Source: JBCBKU01 sp038521345 (GTDB lineage: Bacteria > Pseudomonadota > Alphaproteobacteria > Rhodobacterales > Rhodobacteraceae). Taken from it: a stretch of DNA of 64,000 nt. The DNA lies in assembly GCA_038521345.1 (NCBI GenBank), contig JBCBKU010000003.1:124001-188000 (forward strand). The letters are read 5' to 3'. The first letter of the stretch is position 1, and each line of letters opens with the position of its first letter. The notes under the pieces are model-generated. The model ran no database searches, had not been told where the DNA came from, and was given only the letters and a program-made list of their open reading frames with translations. A program made the translations under genes and the position numbers. This document shows, piece after piece, positions 1 through 6,708 of the stretch.

Positions 1-406
1 GATGCCATCGCGGTTTATCGATGAATTGCCCGAAGACCATGTGGATATCCTGACCCCGCCGGGTCTTTATGGCGGCGGATACGGTGCCGCGGCGATGCAA
101 TCGAGCCTTGAGTCCGCCGCGACAGAGGCGAATGTCTATAACTCACCCGGATGGAAGCGGCTGCAGGCGCGGCAGGGGCAGCGCCCGATGAGCCAGCCAC
201 AGGAATCGCGCAACGTGGTGATCGACCTTGACGCGGTGTCCGCCTTTACCGTGGGAGACCGGGTCTTCCACCAGAAGTTCGGGTACGGCGCCGTCGTGGG
301 AATCGAGGGCGACAAGCTCGACATCGCGTTCGAGAAGGCCGGGTCGAAGAAAGTTGTCGCGAAGTTCATCGTGGCCGCTGACAAGGCGGACGACGTGCCC
401 TTCTGA
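1..406 (+). CDS. uvrD: ATP-dependent DNA helicase UvrD/PcrA, C-terminal part (5' end outside window)
   Basis: Only the last 135 or so codons are present; the frame is open at the left edge, so the ATG at base 2 is internal. The fragment begins with PSRFIDELP, the conserved end of the superfamily 1A helicase core. A poorly conserved linker follows. The last 50 or so residues (VGDRVFHQKFGYGAV onwards) are the small Tudor-like fold that ends UvrD/PcrA proteins and that in the family contacts RNA polymerase. The expected role is unwinding in nucleotide excision and mismatch repair. The ATPase motifs lie outside the window, so activity cannot be judged. A family member other than UvrD itself is possible. 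Confidence 0.9.
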   Translation, partial: MPSRFIDELPEDHVDILTPPGLYGGGYGAAAMQSSLESAATEANVYNSPGWKRLQARQGQRPMSQPQESRNVVIDLDAVSAFTVGDRVFHQKFGYGAVVGIEGDKLDIAFEKAGSKKVVAKFIVAADKADDVPF

Positions 407-456
407 GGGCGCTCCGCGCGAAACCCGCCGACGCAACTATCCGTCAATGTTGGTTA

Positions 457-485
457 TTGTTTTGTTTACCGAGCTTCGCTTATCT
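457..485 (+). promoter_or_regulatory. Candidate sigma-70-type promoter for the receiver gene
   Basis: TTGTTT at 457-462 and TTATCT at 480-485 are separated by 17 bases, in an AT-rich patch between the uvrD stop and the receiver gene start at 516. This is pattern matching only; no transcript data support it. Confidence 0.35.
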
Positions 486-515
486 TCGCCCATAGGTTGA
501 AGGAGGGAGTCCGTT

Positions 516-875
516 ATGCAAATTCTGATCGTCGAAGACGATGATGGACTTCGTCAGTTTCTGACCGAGGTCTTCGAGGGTGCAGGACATGAGGTGACGG
601 GGGCCAACGGCGCCGCGGCGGCGCGCAAGGCCCTGCTGACCGGGGCGGTCGACGTGATGGTGACCGATCTGTTTCTGGGCGCAGATAGCGGGCTCCCCCT
701 TGCGACTTTGGCGATGTTCACAAACCCGGACTGCAAGATCATCGTCATCACCGGTACGCATGTGTTTCCGAACGGCGAATTGTTCGAGATCGAGCCTTCG
801 GTCTGGAAAGTCATGCGCAAGCCCGTGGCCGTGGACGAACTTCTCGCCCTCTCCGAACACGCTGCAGCTGCATAA
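516..875 (+). CDS. Single-domain response regulator (receiver only)
   Basis: A 119-residue CheY-like receiver with no output domain. Visible phosphorylation residues are the acidic pair Glu7-Asp8, the likely phospho-acceptor Asp51 in VMVTDLF, Thr79/Thr81 in VITGT and Lys102 in MRKP. A strong ribosome site (AAGGAGGG) sits 8 bases before the ATG, which fixes the start. Such proteins act by protein-protein contact in phosphorelays or motility. No histidine kinase or partner is nearby, so the pathway is unknown. The stop codon lies at the very edge of the minus-strand RNA terminator (874-915), so read-through transcription would be antisense to that RNA. Confidence 0.9.
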   Translation: MQILIVEDDDGLRQFLTEVFEGAGHEVTGANGAAAARKALLTGAVDVMVTDLFLGADSGLPLATLAMFTNPDCKIIVITGTHVFPNGELFEIEPSVWKVMRKPVAVDELLALSEHAAAA

Positions 876-955
876 AAAAAGCGGTGACACCAGGGAGGAG
901 GAGGGTGCCACCGCTCAAGATCAAGCGACCCAGGGAGGAGGAGGGGCCACCTGAT
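874..955 (-). ncRNA. CcsR/cuckoo-type small RNA: two hairpins with CTCCTCCTCCCT loops
   Basis: Read on the minus strand downstream of the DUF1127 gene, the region forms two consecutive hairpins with the same 12-base loop, CTCCTCCTCCCT. Hairpin 1 pairs 944-952 with 923-931 (9 pairs, some G-U; loop 932-943). Hairpin 2 pairs 904-915 with 880-891 (12 pairs, one G-U; loop 892-903) and runs directly into seven T, so it doubles as a Rho-independent terminator. This architecture, a DUF1127 gene followed by RNAs with CCUCCUCCC in paired loops, is that of the stress-induced CcsR RNAs of Rhodobacter sphaeroides and the wider cuckoo family. Ends are approximate. In the known system the RNA is cleaved from the DUF1127 transcript; that is inferred here. 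Confidence 0.8.
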
Positions 956-967
956 ATTCCGTGTTCT

Positions 968-1189
968 TTACTTACCGTAGGCCGCCTCGTGGGCGATCTG
1001 GGTAAGCATGGACCCGTCGAGTCCGAGATCCGCGCGCTCGCGTGGGGACAACGACCTTAATTCGTTCAACGTATTGGCGTAGACACGATACTTCGCATAC
1101 CGCTCCCGCAACGTCTGAATGCCGGCGCTGATGCTGCCGAGGATCGGCAGACCGCGCCCAAGTACTGTGTTCGAAGCACTTTGTGCCAT
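968..1189 (-). CDS. DUF1127 family small protein (CcaF1-like)
   Basis: A 73-residue basic protein. The C-terminal half carries the DUF1127 pattern: NELRSLSPRERADLGLD, then a short helix. The ATG at 1189 is preferred; an in-frame GTG at 1219 would add ten residues. In Rhodobacter sphaeroides the equivalent 71-residue CcaF1 is an RNA-binding protein that affects maturation of the CcsR RNAs encoded directly after it. The same order is seen here, with the first hairpin starting about 15 bases after the stop. A possible promoter, TTGTGC (1256-1261) and TATTCT (1234-1239) with a 16-base spacer, lies upstream on the minus strand. RpoH-type control is known for the homologue but not demonstrated by this sequence. 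Confidence 0.85.
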   Translation of the reverse strand: MAQSASNTVLGRGLPILGSISAGIQTLRERYAKYRVYANTLNELRSLSPRERADLGLDGSMLTQIAHEAAYGK

Positions 1190-1419
1190 GTCTCTGCTCT
1201 CTGATGTTGGCGCTATCACGCCGTACCATCCTCAGAATAGATTTATGCTGCACCTGCACAATAGAGACCTCAGCAATGCTGCTATGCAGAAACCGCATAG
1301 GACTTTTACGCGGGTCAAGAAAGGCAATTGCGCATCGGATAGTGCAGATTTTCGCATTGGCCTTGCATCGCGCCCGAAAGGCGACACCTAGTGCCTGAAA
1401 GTAGGGCGATGGGTGAACG

Positions 1420-2499
1420 ATGGCGGTTAGCGAAGACGATATTCGGGCGGTATTACGGGGCCTTGCAGTGCCGGGTGGGGGCGATCTGGTTGGCCGGGAC
1501 CTTGTGCGGGCGCTGACGATTGAGGGAAGCAGCGTTCGATTCGTCATCGAAGCCCCGAATTCGAACGAAGCCGACGCCTTCCGTGCGGTGCGCGATGCCG
1601 CCGAAGAGCGGATATCGCACTTGCCGGGGGTCGAGTCGGTCAGCGTGGCTCTTACCGCCCACAACCCTGGGTCTAAGCCTCCTCCAGACCTGAAAAAGGG
1701 CCTCAAGATCGGCAGTCATCCGACACCGCAGCAGGGTCCCGCACGCATTGCGGGTGTTGATCGCATTCTGGCTGTCGCTTCCGGGAAGGGCGGCGTGGGC
1801 AAGTCCACGGTAGCTTCGAACCTTGCGGTCTCTCTGGCACGACAGGGGCGGCGGGTTGGTCTGCTTGACGCGGACATCTACGGGCCGTCCCAGCCCCGCA
1901 TGATGGGGGTCTCCAAGAGGCCCGCGTCGCCGGACGGTAAGACGATCCTGCCGCTCACGGCGCATGGGGTCACGATGATGTCCATCGGCCTTATGCTCGA
2001 CGAGGGCAAGGCCGTGGTCTGGAGGGGGCCAATGCTCATGGGAGCCCTTCAGCAAATGCTGACACAGGTCGCTTGGGGGGATCTGGATGTTCTGATCGTC
2101 GACCTGCCCCCCGGCACTGGGGATGTGCAACTGACGCTCTGTCAGCGGACCCATCTGACCGGGGCGCTTGTTGTTTCCACCCCGCAGGACGTGGCGCTTC
2201 TCGATGCGCGCAAGGCGATGGACATGTTTGCCACCCTCAAGACACCGGTCCTTGGACTGATTGAGAATATGTCGACCTTCATCTGTCCGAACTGCGGGCA
2301 TGAAGAGCACATATTCGGTCATGGAGGCGTTCGCGCCGAGGCTGAGGCCCTTGGGCTGCCCTTCCTTGGCGAACTCCCTTTGTCCCTCGACGTGCGTCTA
2401 GCAGGCGACAGCGGTCGCCCCGTGGCGATGGGTGACGGAGCCGTGGCCGAGGCCTATGCCCGGCTTGCGCATCGCCTTGTGGAAGGCGGCATGGCCTGA
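1420..2499 (+). CDS. mrp: Mrp/NBP35-type P-loop ATPase, iron-sulfur cluster carrier
   Basis: A protein of 359 residues. Residues 1-90 form the MIP18-like (DUF59) N-terminal domain. The deviant Walker A motif SGKGGVGKST lies at 121-130, with LLDADIYGPSQP following. Cys289 and Cys292 (CPNC) form the CXXC pair that holds a bridging 4Fe-4S cluster in the dimer in this family. The expected role is transfer of Fe-S clusters to apo-proteins in the cytoplasm. The gene appears monocistronic; it is divergent from the DUF1127 gene and is followed by the long mraZ leader. The ribosome site is weak (AGGGCGATGGG region). Confidence 0.93.
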   Translation: MAVSEDDIRAVLRGLAVPGGGDLVGRDLVRALTIEGSSVRFVIEAPNSNEADAFRAVRDAAEERISHLPGVESVSVALTAHNPGSKPPPDLKKGLKIGSHPTPQQGPARIAGVDRILAVASGKGGVGKSTVASNLAVSLARQGRRVGLLDADIYGPSQPRMMGVSKRPASPDGKTILPLTAHGVTMMSIGLMLDEGKAVVWRGPMLMGALQQMLTQVAWGDLDVLIVDLPPGTGDVQLTLCQRTHLTGALVVSTPQDVALLDARKAMDMFATLKTPVLGLIENMSTFICPNCGHEEHIFGHGGVRAEAEALGLPFLGELPLSLDVRLAGDSGRPVAMGDGAVAEAYARLAHRLVEGGMA

Positions 2500-2704
2500 C
2501 TTCTGGGGTGACTTGGGAATTCATGGGCAGGGTTGCGGACCTGTGGGACGGCGTTCCGAGCCGTCCCTAGTTTTCCGATGATTCGCAGGGAATATGCCGC
2601 GGAACTGATCGTTGCGCGGCAATTCGCTTTGAAACAGCCGGGAAATAGTGGGAATTTCTAAACTCTACAGGAATCACAATATGTAGATGGCGAGCGATTA
2701 GAAG

Positions 2705-2717
2705 GCACAATTTGTGC
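2705..2717. repeat. Perfect 13-base palindrome, operator-like
   Basis: GCACAA-T-TTGTGC is symmetric about base 2711. It lies about 30 bases upstream of the candidate -35 of the mraZ promoter, a position that suits an activator or repressor. The regulator is not identified. Confidence 0.4.
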
Positions 2718-2747
2718 TCTGTGCTGATGCTTGTGGCGCGGTTCGCC

Positions 2748-2777
2748 TTGATTTTTGGGTGTGTTCTGGTCTTATCC
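2748..2777 (+). promoter_or_regulatory. Candidate mraZ/dcw promoter
   Basis: TTGATT (2748-2753) and TTATCC (2772-2777) are 18 bases apart, immediately upstream of the MraZ-type boxes. That order, promoter then boxes then gene, suits autorepression by MraZ. The match is moderate and unproven. Confidence 0.35.
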
Positions 2778-2807
2778 GTGCCATGCAGTCCCAAAATTTC
2801 TATTGCT

Positions 2808-2832
2808 TCCCACGTATTCCCATGGCATCCCT
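2808..2832 (-). promoter_or_regulatory. MraZ-binding boxes (three phased TGGGA-type repeats)
   Basis: On the plus strand TCCCA (2808-2812), TCCCA (2818-2822) and TCCCT (2828-2832) occur with exact 10-base phasing. On the minus strand they read TGGGA, TGGGA and AGGGA with 5-base spacers. MraZ is known to bind tandem TGGGN repeats with 5-base spacers upstream of its own gene. A fourth TCCCA at 2789-2793 is out of phase by one base. Binding is inferred from the match. Confidence 0.6.
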
Positions 2833-3073
2833 ATTGCCACGGTGATCGGGACAACGGGCGCTAAGACCCAAAACCCCAAGCAGGTTTCATACAGGCACCC
2901 CGCTCACCAGAACGAAGAGATCCGGCGCGCGGGCGAGCAGACATCCCCCCCAGGTGGCGCGCGCAGTCGGACACCCCGGCAACGGGATGAGGGCGGCGAG
3001 TTGAGCAGTGGCAGCAGCTCAACTCGCCGTTTCCGTTCCGGGATTAGGAAACGAACGAAAGGGCCGCGGGACA

Positions 3074-3583
3074 GTGGTTCGCAGGTTCAGAGGCGAATTC
3101 CACCAGAAGGTGGACGGGAAGGGCCGGGTTTCGATCCCGGCCGGCTTCCGTCGCGTTATTGAAACCGGCGATCCCGATTGGTCCGAAGGCAAAGCGCCCG
3201 AGCTCGTCATCGTGTATGGTGACCATCGCCGCGAATACCTTGAGTGTTTCACCATCGACGCAGCCAGCGAAGTCGACGCCAAGATTGCGCGTATGCGCCG
3301 TGGGTCGATGGAGCGCCGGATGCTCGAGAAGCTTTTTAACGGTCAGTCGCTGCCGGCCTCCATCGACAACACCGGCCGGATCGTGTTGCCGGCCAAGCTG
3401 CGTTCGAAAATCGGTCTTGCGGCGGATGAGGACGCCTACTTCATCGCGACCGGCGATACGTTCCAGATCTGGAAGCCCGAAACCTACGAGGCGGTCGAGG
3501 AAGAGCGAACTGCCGCGTGGCTGGACGAAAAGCCCGACGATTTTGACGTTCTCACCCTTCTTGATGATGTGGAGGAGGCCTGA
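3074..3583 (+). CDS. mraZ: Transcriptional regulator MraZ
   Basis: A protein of 169 residues with two SpoVT/AbrB-like halves. The signature VDGKGRVSIPA lies near 13-23 and its repeat IDNTGRIVLPA near 97-107. MraZ forms a ring-shaped oligomer that binds tandem TGGGN repeats and represses the dcw operon. The chosen start is a GTG giving VVRRFRGEF; an in-frame ATG 66 bases upstream would add a 22-residue extension unlike the family. Phased boxes that fit its target lie at 2808-2832. It is the first gene of the dcw cluster and ends 3 bases before rsmH. Confidence 0.95.
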   Translation: MVRRFRGEFHQKVDGKGRVSIPAGFRRVIETGDPDWSEGKAPELVIVYGDHRREYLECFTIDAASEVDAKIARMRRGSMERRMLEKLFNGQSLPASIDNTGRIVLPAKLRSKIGLAADEDAYFIATGDTFQIWKPETYEAVEEERTAAWLDEKPDDFDVLTLLDDVEEA

Positions 3584-3586
3584 TCG

Positions 3587-4582
3587 ATGGCGCCCGCGGC
3601 CCGTGCCCTCGATGACGCTCCCCATATTCCAGTCCTTCTCGATCCGATTCTGGACGCCGCGCGGCCTGTGTCGGGTCACTGGCTTGATGGCACCTTCGGT
3701 GCCGGCGGTTACACGCGCGCCCTTCTCGACGAAGGCGCCAACACGGTCACTGCCGTTGATCGCGATCCGGCGGTCTTCGATCTGGCGGCAGGTTGGGCGG
3801 ACGCCTATGGTGATCGCCTGATCCTGACCAAAGGCACGTTCGGGGCGCTCGACACCTATACGGATCGCGCGCTGGATGGGGTAGTTCTGGATCTGGGTGT
3901 CTCGTCCATGCAGCTTGACGAGGCGCATCGTGGTTTCTCGTTCCGCGCCGATGGTCCTCTGGACATGCGGATGGCGCAATCAGGCCCGTCAGCCGCCGAC
4001 CTGGTCAACAGCGTCGCCGAAGAAGATCTCGCTGATCTTCTCTATCACTACGGCGAAGAGCGGGCGTCGCGTCGCATCGCACGTGCGATCGTTGCCGCCC
4101 GTGCCGAAGCGCCGATCGCGACGACCGCGCAACTTGCAGAAATCGTGCAATCGGTGCTTCCGCGGCCGAAGCCCGGTCAATCCCATCCGGCAACGCGCAG
4201 CTTTCAGGCGCTTCGGATCGCGGTCAACGATGAGTTCGGCGAGCTTGTGCGCGGTCTCGAAGCTGCCGAGCGCGCACTTGCGCCCGGCGGGCTTCTGGCG
4301 GTTGTCAGTTTTCATTCTCTGGAAGACCGCGTGGTGAAACGGTTTTTCCAAGCGCGCACAGGCGGTGCGCGCACAAATCGCTATGCACCGGATGCGCCCG
4401 AGGATGCGCCTCGATTTGTCCGCGAAGGGCGCGACGTGGCCGCGAGCCAAGCCGAGATTGCAGCTAATCCGAGGGCCCGTTCGGCCCGGTTGCGCATGGG
4501 CCGCCGGACGGACGCGCCTGCCGGACCCGCGCCGCTTGCCCAACTGGGCCTTCCAAAACCTGCCCTCCAAGGATTGCGCTAA
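3587..4582 (+). CDS. rsmH: 16S rRNA (cytosine-1402-N4)-methyltransferase RsmH
   Basis: A protein of 331 residues, formerly MraW. It uses SAM to methylate C1402 in the decoding centre of 16S rRNA. The glycine-rich SAM motif LDGTFGAGGYTRALL lies at 33-47, followed by DLGVSSMQLD and later FHSLEDRVVKRFF, all family signatures. The C-terminal tail after about residue 290 is poorly conserved and alanine/proline-rich. The gene sits between mraZ and ftsL, as usual. Its stop overlaps the ftsL start by one base (TAATG), suggesting translational coupling. Confidence 0.96.
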   Translation: MAPAARALDDAPHIPVLLDPILDAARPVSGHWLDGTFGAGGYTRALLDEGANTVTAVDRDPAVFDLAAGWADAYGDRLILTKGTFGALDTYTDRALDGVVLDLGVSSMQLDEAHRGFSFRADGPLDMRMAQSGPSAADLVNSVAEEDLADLLYHYGEERASRRIARAIVAARAEAPIATTAQLAEIVQSVLPRPKPGQSHPATRSFQALRIAVNDEFGELVRGLEAAERALAPGGLLAVVSFHSLEDRVVKRFFQARTGGARTNRYAPDAPEDAPRFVREGRDVAASQAEIAANPRARSARLRMGRRTDAPAGPAPLAQLGLPKPALQGLR

Positions 4583-4917
4583 TGAGACCCGTCGTTCTTG
4601 CCCTCATCGCCGTCGCTGTCATGGGCCTGGCCTTCTGGGCCTACCAGGAGAACTACCAGACTCAGGCCAAGCTGCGCGAAGTCGAAGACCTTCAGGACGA
4701 CATTGCGGTCATGCGCGAACGACTGGGCGTTCTGCGCGCCGAATGGGCCTATCTCAACCGGCCCGAGCGGCTCGCCCGTCTCGCCGATCTCAATTTCGAT
4801 CGTCTGGGCCTCCTCCCGCTTGCTCCGACGCAGTTTGGACGGGTCGACGAGATTCCGTTTCCAGCCCCGGTCAGCCGCATCGTCACCGTTGCCGCCACAG
4901 AGGAGAGAGAAGAGTGA
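4582..4917 (+). CDS. ftsL: Cell division protein FtsL
   Basis: A protein of 111 residues. It has a single N-terminal membrane segment (about 4-20), then a predicted coiled coil (about 27-60, leucine/glutamate-rich) and a short periplasmic tail. FtsL works with FtsB and FtsQ to activate the FtsW-FtsI septal synthase. Sequence conservation in this family is low, so the call leans on topology, size and position between rsmH and ftsI. It overlaps both neighbours: one base with rsmH, and a GTGA overlap with ftsI. Confidence 0.88.
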   Translation: MRPVVLALIAVAVMGLAFWAYQENYQTQAKLREVEDLQDDIAVMRERLGVLRAEWAYLNRPERLARLADLNFDRLGLLPLAPTQFGRVDEIPFPAPVSRIVTVAATEEREE

Positions 4918-6692
4918 CAAGAACACCCCTCCGCCCGCTCGCCCGTATTCTCGAGGCACGCGCCAAAGGCGAAAACCCCGACCAGATCGAACGCGAGAAC
5001 TTGCGGATTCGGCATGAGGAACTGCGCGGCGAAGATCGACTGCGCGCCGAAGGGCGTCTTCTGGTCCTCGGGATTGCCTTTCTCTGCGCCTTTGTACTTG
5101 TCGCAGGGCGGATGAGCCTTTTGGCGGCCTCGGATCCGGCCGAGCCCCGCGCGACGACAACAGGGGCCACCATCATTGCCCAGCGGGCCGACATCACGGA
5201 CCGGAATGGCCGGATCCTTGCGACCAACCTGACCACGCATTCGCTTTATGCGCAGCCGCCACGCATGGTGGACCCGGCCCATTCCGCCCGCGAACTGGCC
5301 GCGATCTTTCCCGATCTCGACGAAGAAGATCTGCGCGCCCGGTTCGCCAGCGACCGAAAGTTTCTTTGGGTAAAACGCACGATCTCGCCGGAACAGAAAC
5401 AGGCCGTGCACGACATCGGCGAGCCGGGCCTCCAGTTCGGGCCGCGTGAGCTGCGACTCTATCCGAACGGGCGCCTCGCGTCCCATGTGCTGGGCGGGGC
5501 GGGCTTTGGACGCGAGGGCGTGCACTCGGCCGAACTCGTCGGCGTTGCGGGCGTCGAGCGCAGGTTCGAGGATTTTCTGCGTGATCCGGGGCAGGGCGGC
5601 GCGCCGCTGACACTGTCGGTTGATCTTTCGATCCAGGCCGCGGTGGAACGCGTTCTGGCGGGCGGTATGCGGCTGATGAATGCAAAGGGTGCCGCGGCTG
5701 TCCTGATGGATATTCATACGGGCGAGATCATCTCGCTTGCCAGCCTGCCGGACTTCGACCCCAATGATCGACCGGTGCCGTTGCCCGGCGAAGATCCAGC
5801 GGACAGCCCGCTTTTCAACCGTGCGGTCCAGGGGGTCTACGAGCTTGGCTCGACATTCAAGATTTTCACGGCAGCGCAAGCACTTGACGAAGGCATGATG
5901 TCCACGTCCACCATCATCGACACGACAGGGCCTCTGCGCTGGGGACGTCACCGGATCCGTGACTTCCGCGATCATGGCGACACGTTGAGCCTTGAGGACG
6001 TCATCGTTGAATCCTCCAATGTGGGAACGGCGCGCATCGCGATGGAGATCGGGGCCGAGCGCCAGAAGCGGTTCCTCGGTGCGCTCGGTTTCTTTGAACC
6101 TTCACCGGTCGAGTTGCCGGAGGCCCGGGTCGGTCGTCCACTTTTGCCGCCCAACTGGTCCGAGATCTCGACCATGACGGTGTCCTATGGCCACGGTTTG
6201 TCGGCGAGCCCCCTGCATCTGGCGACCGCTTACGCCACGCTGCTGAACGGCGGCCGGCAGGTTACGCCGACTTTGGTGCGGGGATCGGGCAAGATCGGAG
6301 AGCGTGTGATCTCGGAACAAAGTTCGGCCATTGCTCGTAATCTCCTGCGCCAGGTCGTGACTCGCGGAACGGCGCAGATGGGCAACGTGGAAGGATACGC
6401 GGTCGCGGGTAAAACAGGTACAGCCGACAAGCCGAATCCGAACGGCGGATACTACGAAGACAAGGTGATCGCGACGTTTGCGAGCGTCTTTCCGGCGGAT
6501 GCGCCGCGATACGTTCTGGTCGTGACGCTCGACGAACCCGTTGAAACCTCGGGGAAAGAGCCAAGACGTACGGCCGGCTGGACAGCCACCCCGGTCGCAG
6601 CCGAGATCATTCGGCGTACGGCACCGCTTCTGGGCGTGGCTCCCGTGATTGAACAAGACACTCTGAATGGCATAGTCTTGACGTCAAACTAG
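4914..6692 (+). CDS. ftsI: Septal peptidoglycan transpeptidase FtsI (PBP3)
   Basis: A class B penicillin-binding protein of 592 residues. A cytoplasmic N-terminus is followed by one membrane anchor (about 48-70), a pedestal domain and the transpeptidase domain. Active-site motifs are STFK at 313-316 (nucleophile Ser313), SSN at 367-369 and KTG at 500-502. It cross-links septal peptidoglycan with FtsW. The GTG start at 4914 overlaps the ftsL stop and has AGGAGAG upstream. A longer in-frame reading back to 4365 would run through ftsL and rsmH and has no family support. The stop is 16 bases before murE. Confidence 0.96.
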   Translation: MTRTPLRPLARILEARAKGENPDQIERENLRIRHEELRGEDRLRAEGRLLVLGIAFLCAFVLVAGRMSLLAASDPAEPRATTTGATIIAQRADITDRNGRILATNLTTHSLYAQPPRMVDPAHSARELAAIFPDLDEEDLRARFASDRKFLWVKRTISPEQKQAVHDIGEPGLQFGPRELRLYPNGRLASHVLGGAGFGREGVHSAELVGVAGVERRFEDFLRDPGQGGAPLTLSVDLSIQAAVERVLAGGMRLMNAKGAAAVLMDIHTGEIISLASLPDFDPNDRPVPLPGEDPADSPLFNRAVQGVYELGSTFKIFTAAQALDEGMMSTSTIIDTTGPLRWGRHRIRDFRDHGDTLSLEDVIVESSNVGTARIAMEIGAERQKRFLGALGFFEPSPVELPEARVGRPLLPPNWSEISTMTVSYGHGLSASPLHLATAYATLLNGGRQVTPTLVRGSGKIGERVISEQSSAIARNLLRQVVTRGTAQMGNVEGYAVAGKTGTADKPNPNGGYYEDKVIATFASVFPADAPRYVLVVTLDEPVETSGKEPRRTAGWTATPVAAEIIRRTAPLLGVAPVIEQDTLNGIVLTSN

Positions 6693-6708
6693 AACGGGCG
6701 GGCAGGCG

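Larger units (their letters stand above)
2500..3073. other. 574-base non-coding leader between mrp and mraZ
   Basis: No convincing gene is present. Visible elements are two GANTC (CcrM methylation) sites at 2580-2584 and 2671-2675, a perfect palindrome at 2705-2717, a promoter-like pair at 2748-2777, and phased TCCCA boxes at 2808-2832. About 240 bases lie between the boxes and the mraZ start, so the dcw transcript probably has a long 5' leader. Short open frames here overlap mraZ out of frame and lack ribosome sites; I treat them as spurious. Confidence 0.6.

Noticed and set aside
2755..3162. Open frame in the mraZ leader
   Set aside because: No ribosome site or domain; it contains the MraZ boxes and overlaps mraZ out of frame.
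4365..4913. Upstream extension of the ftsI reading frame
   Set aside because: It runs through rsmH and ftsL out of frame and resembles no known protein; the GTG at 4914 restores the family length and ribosome site.
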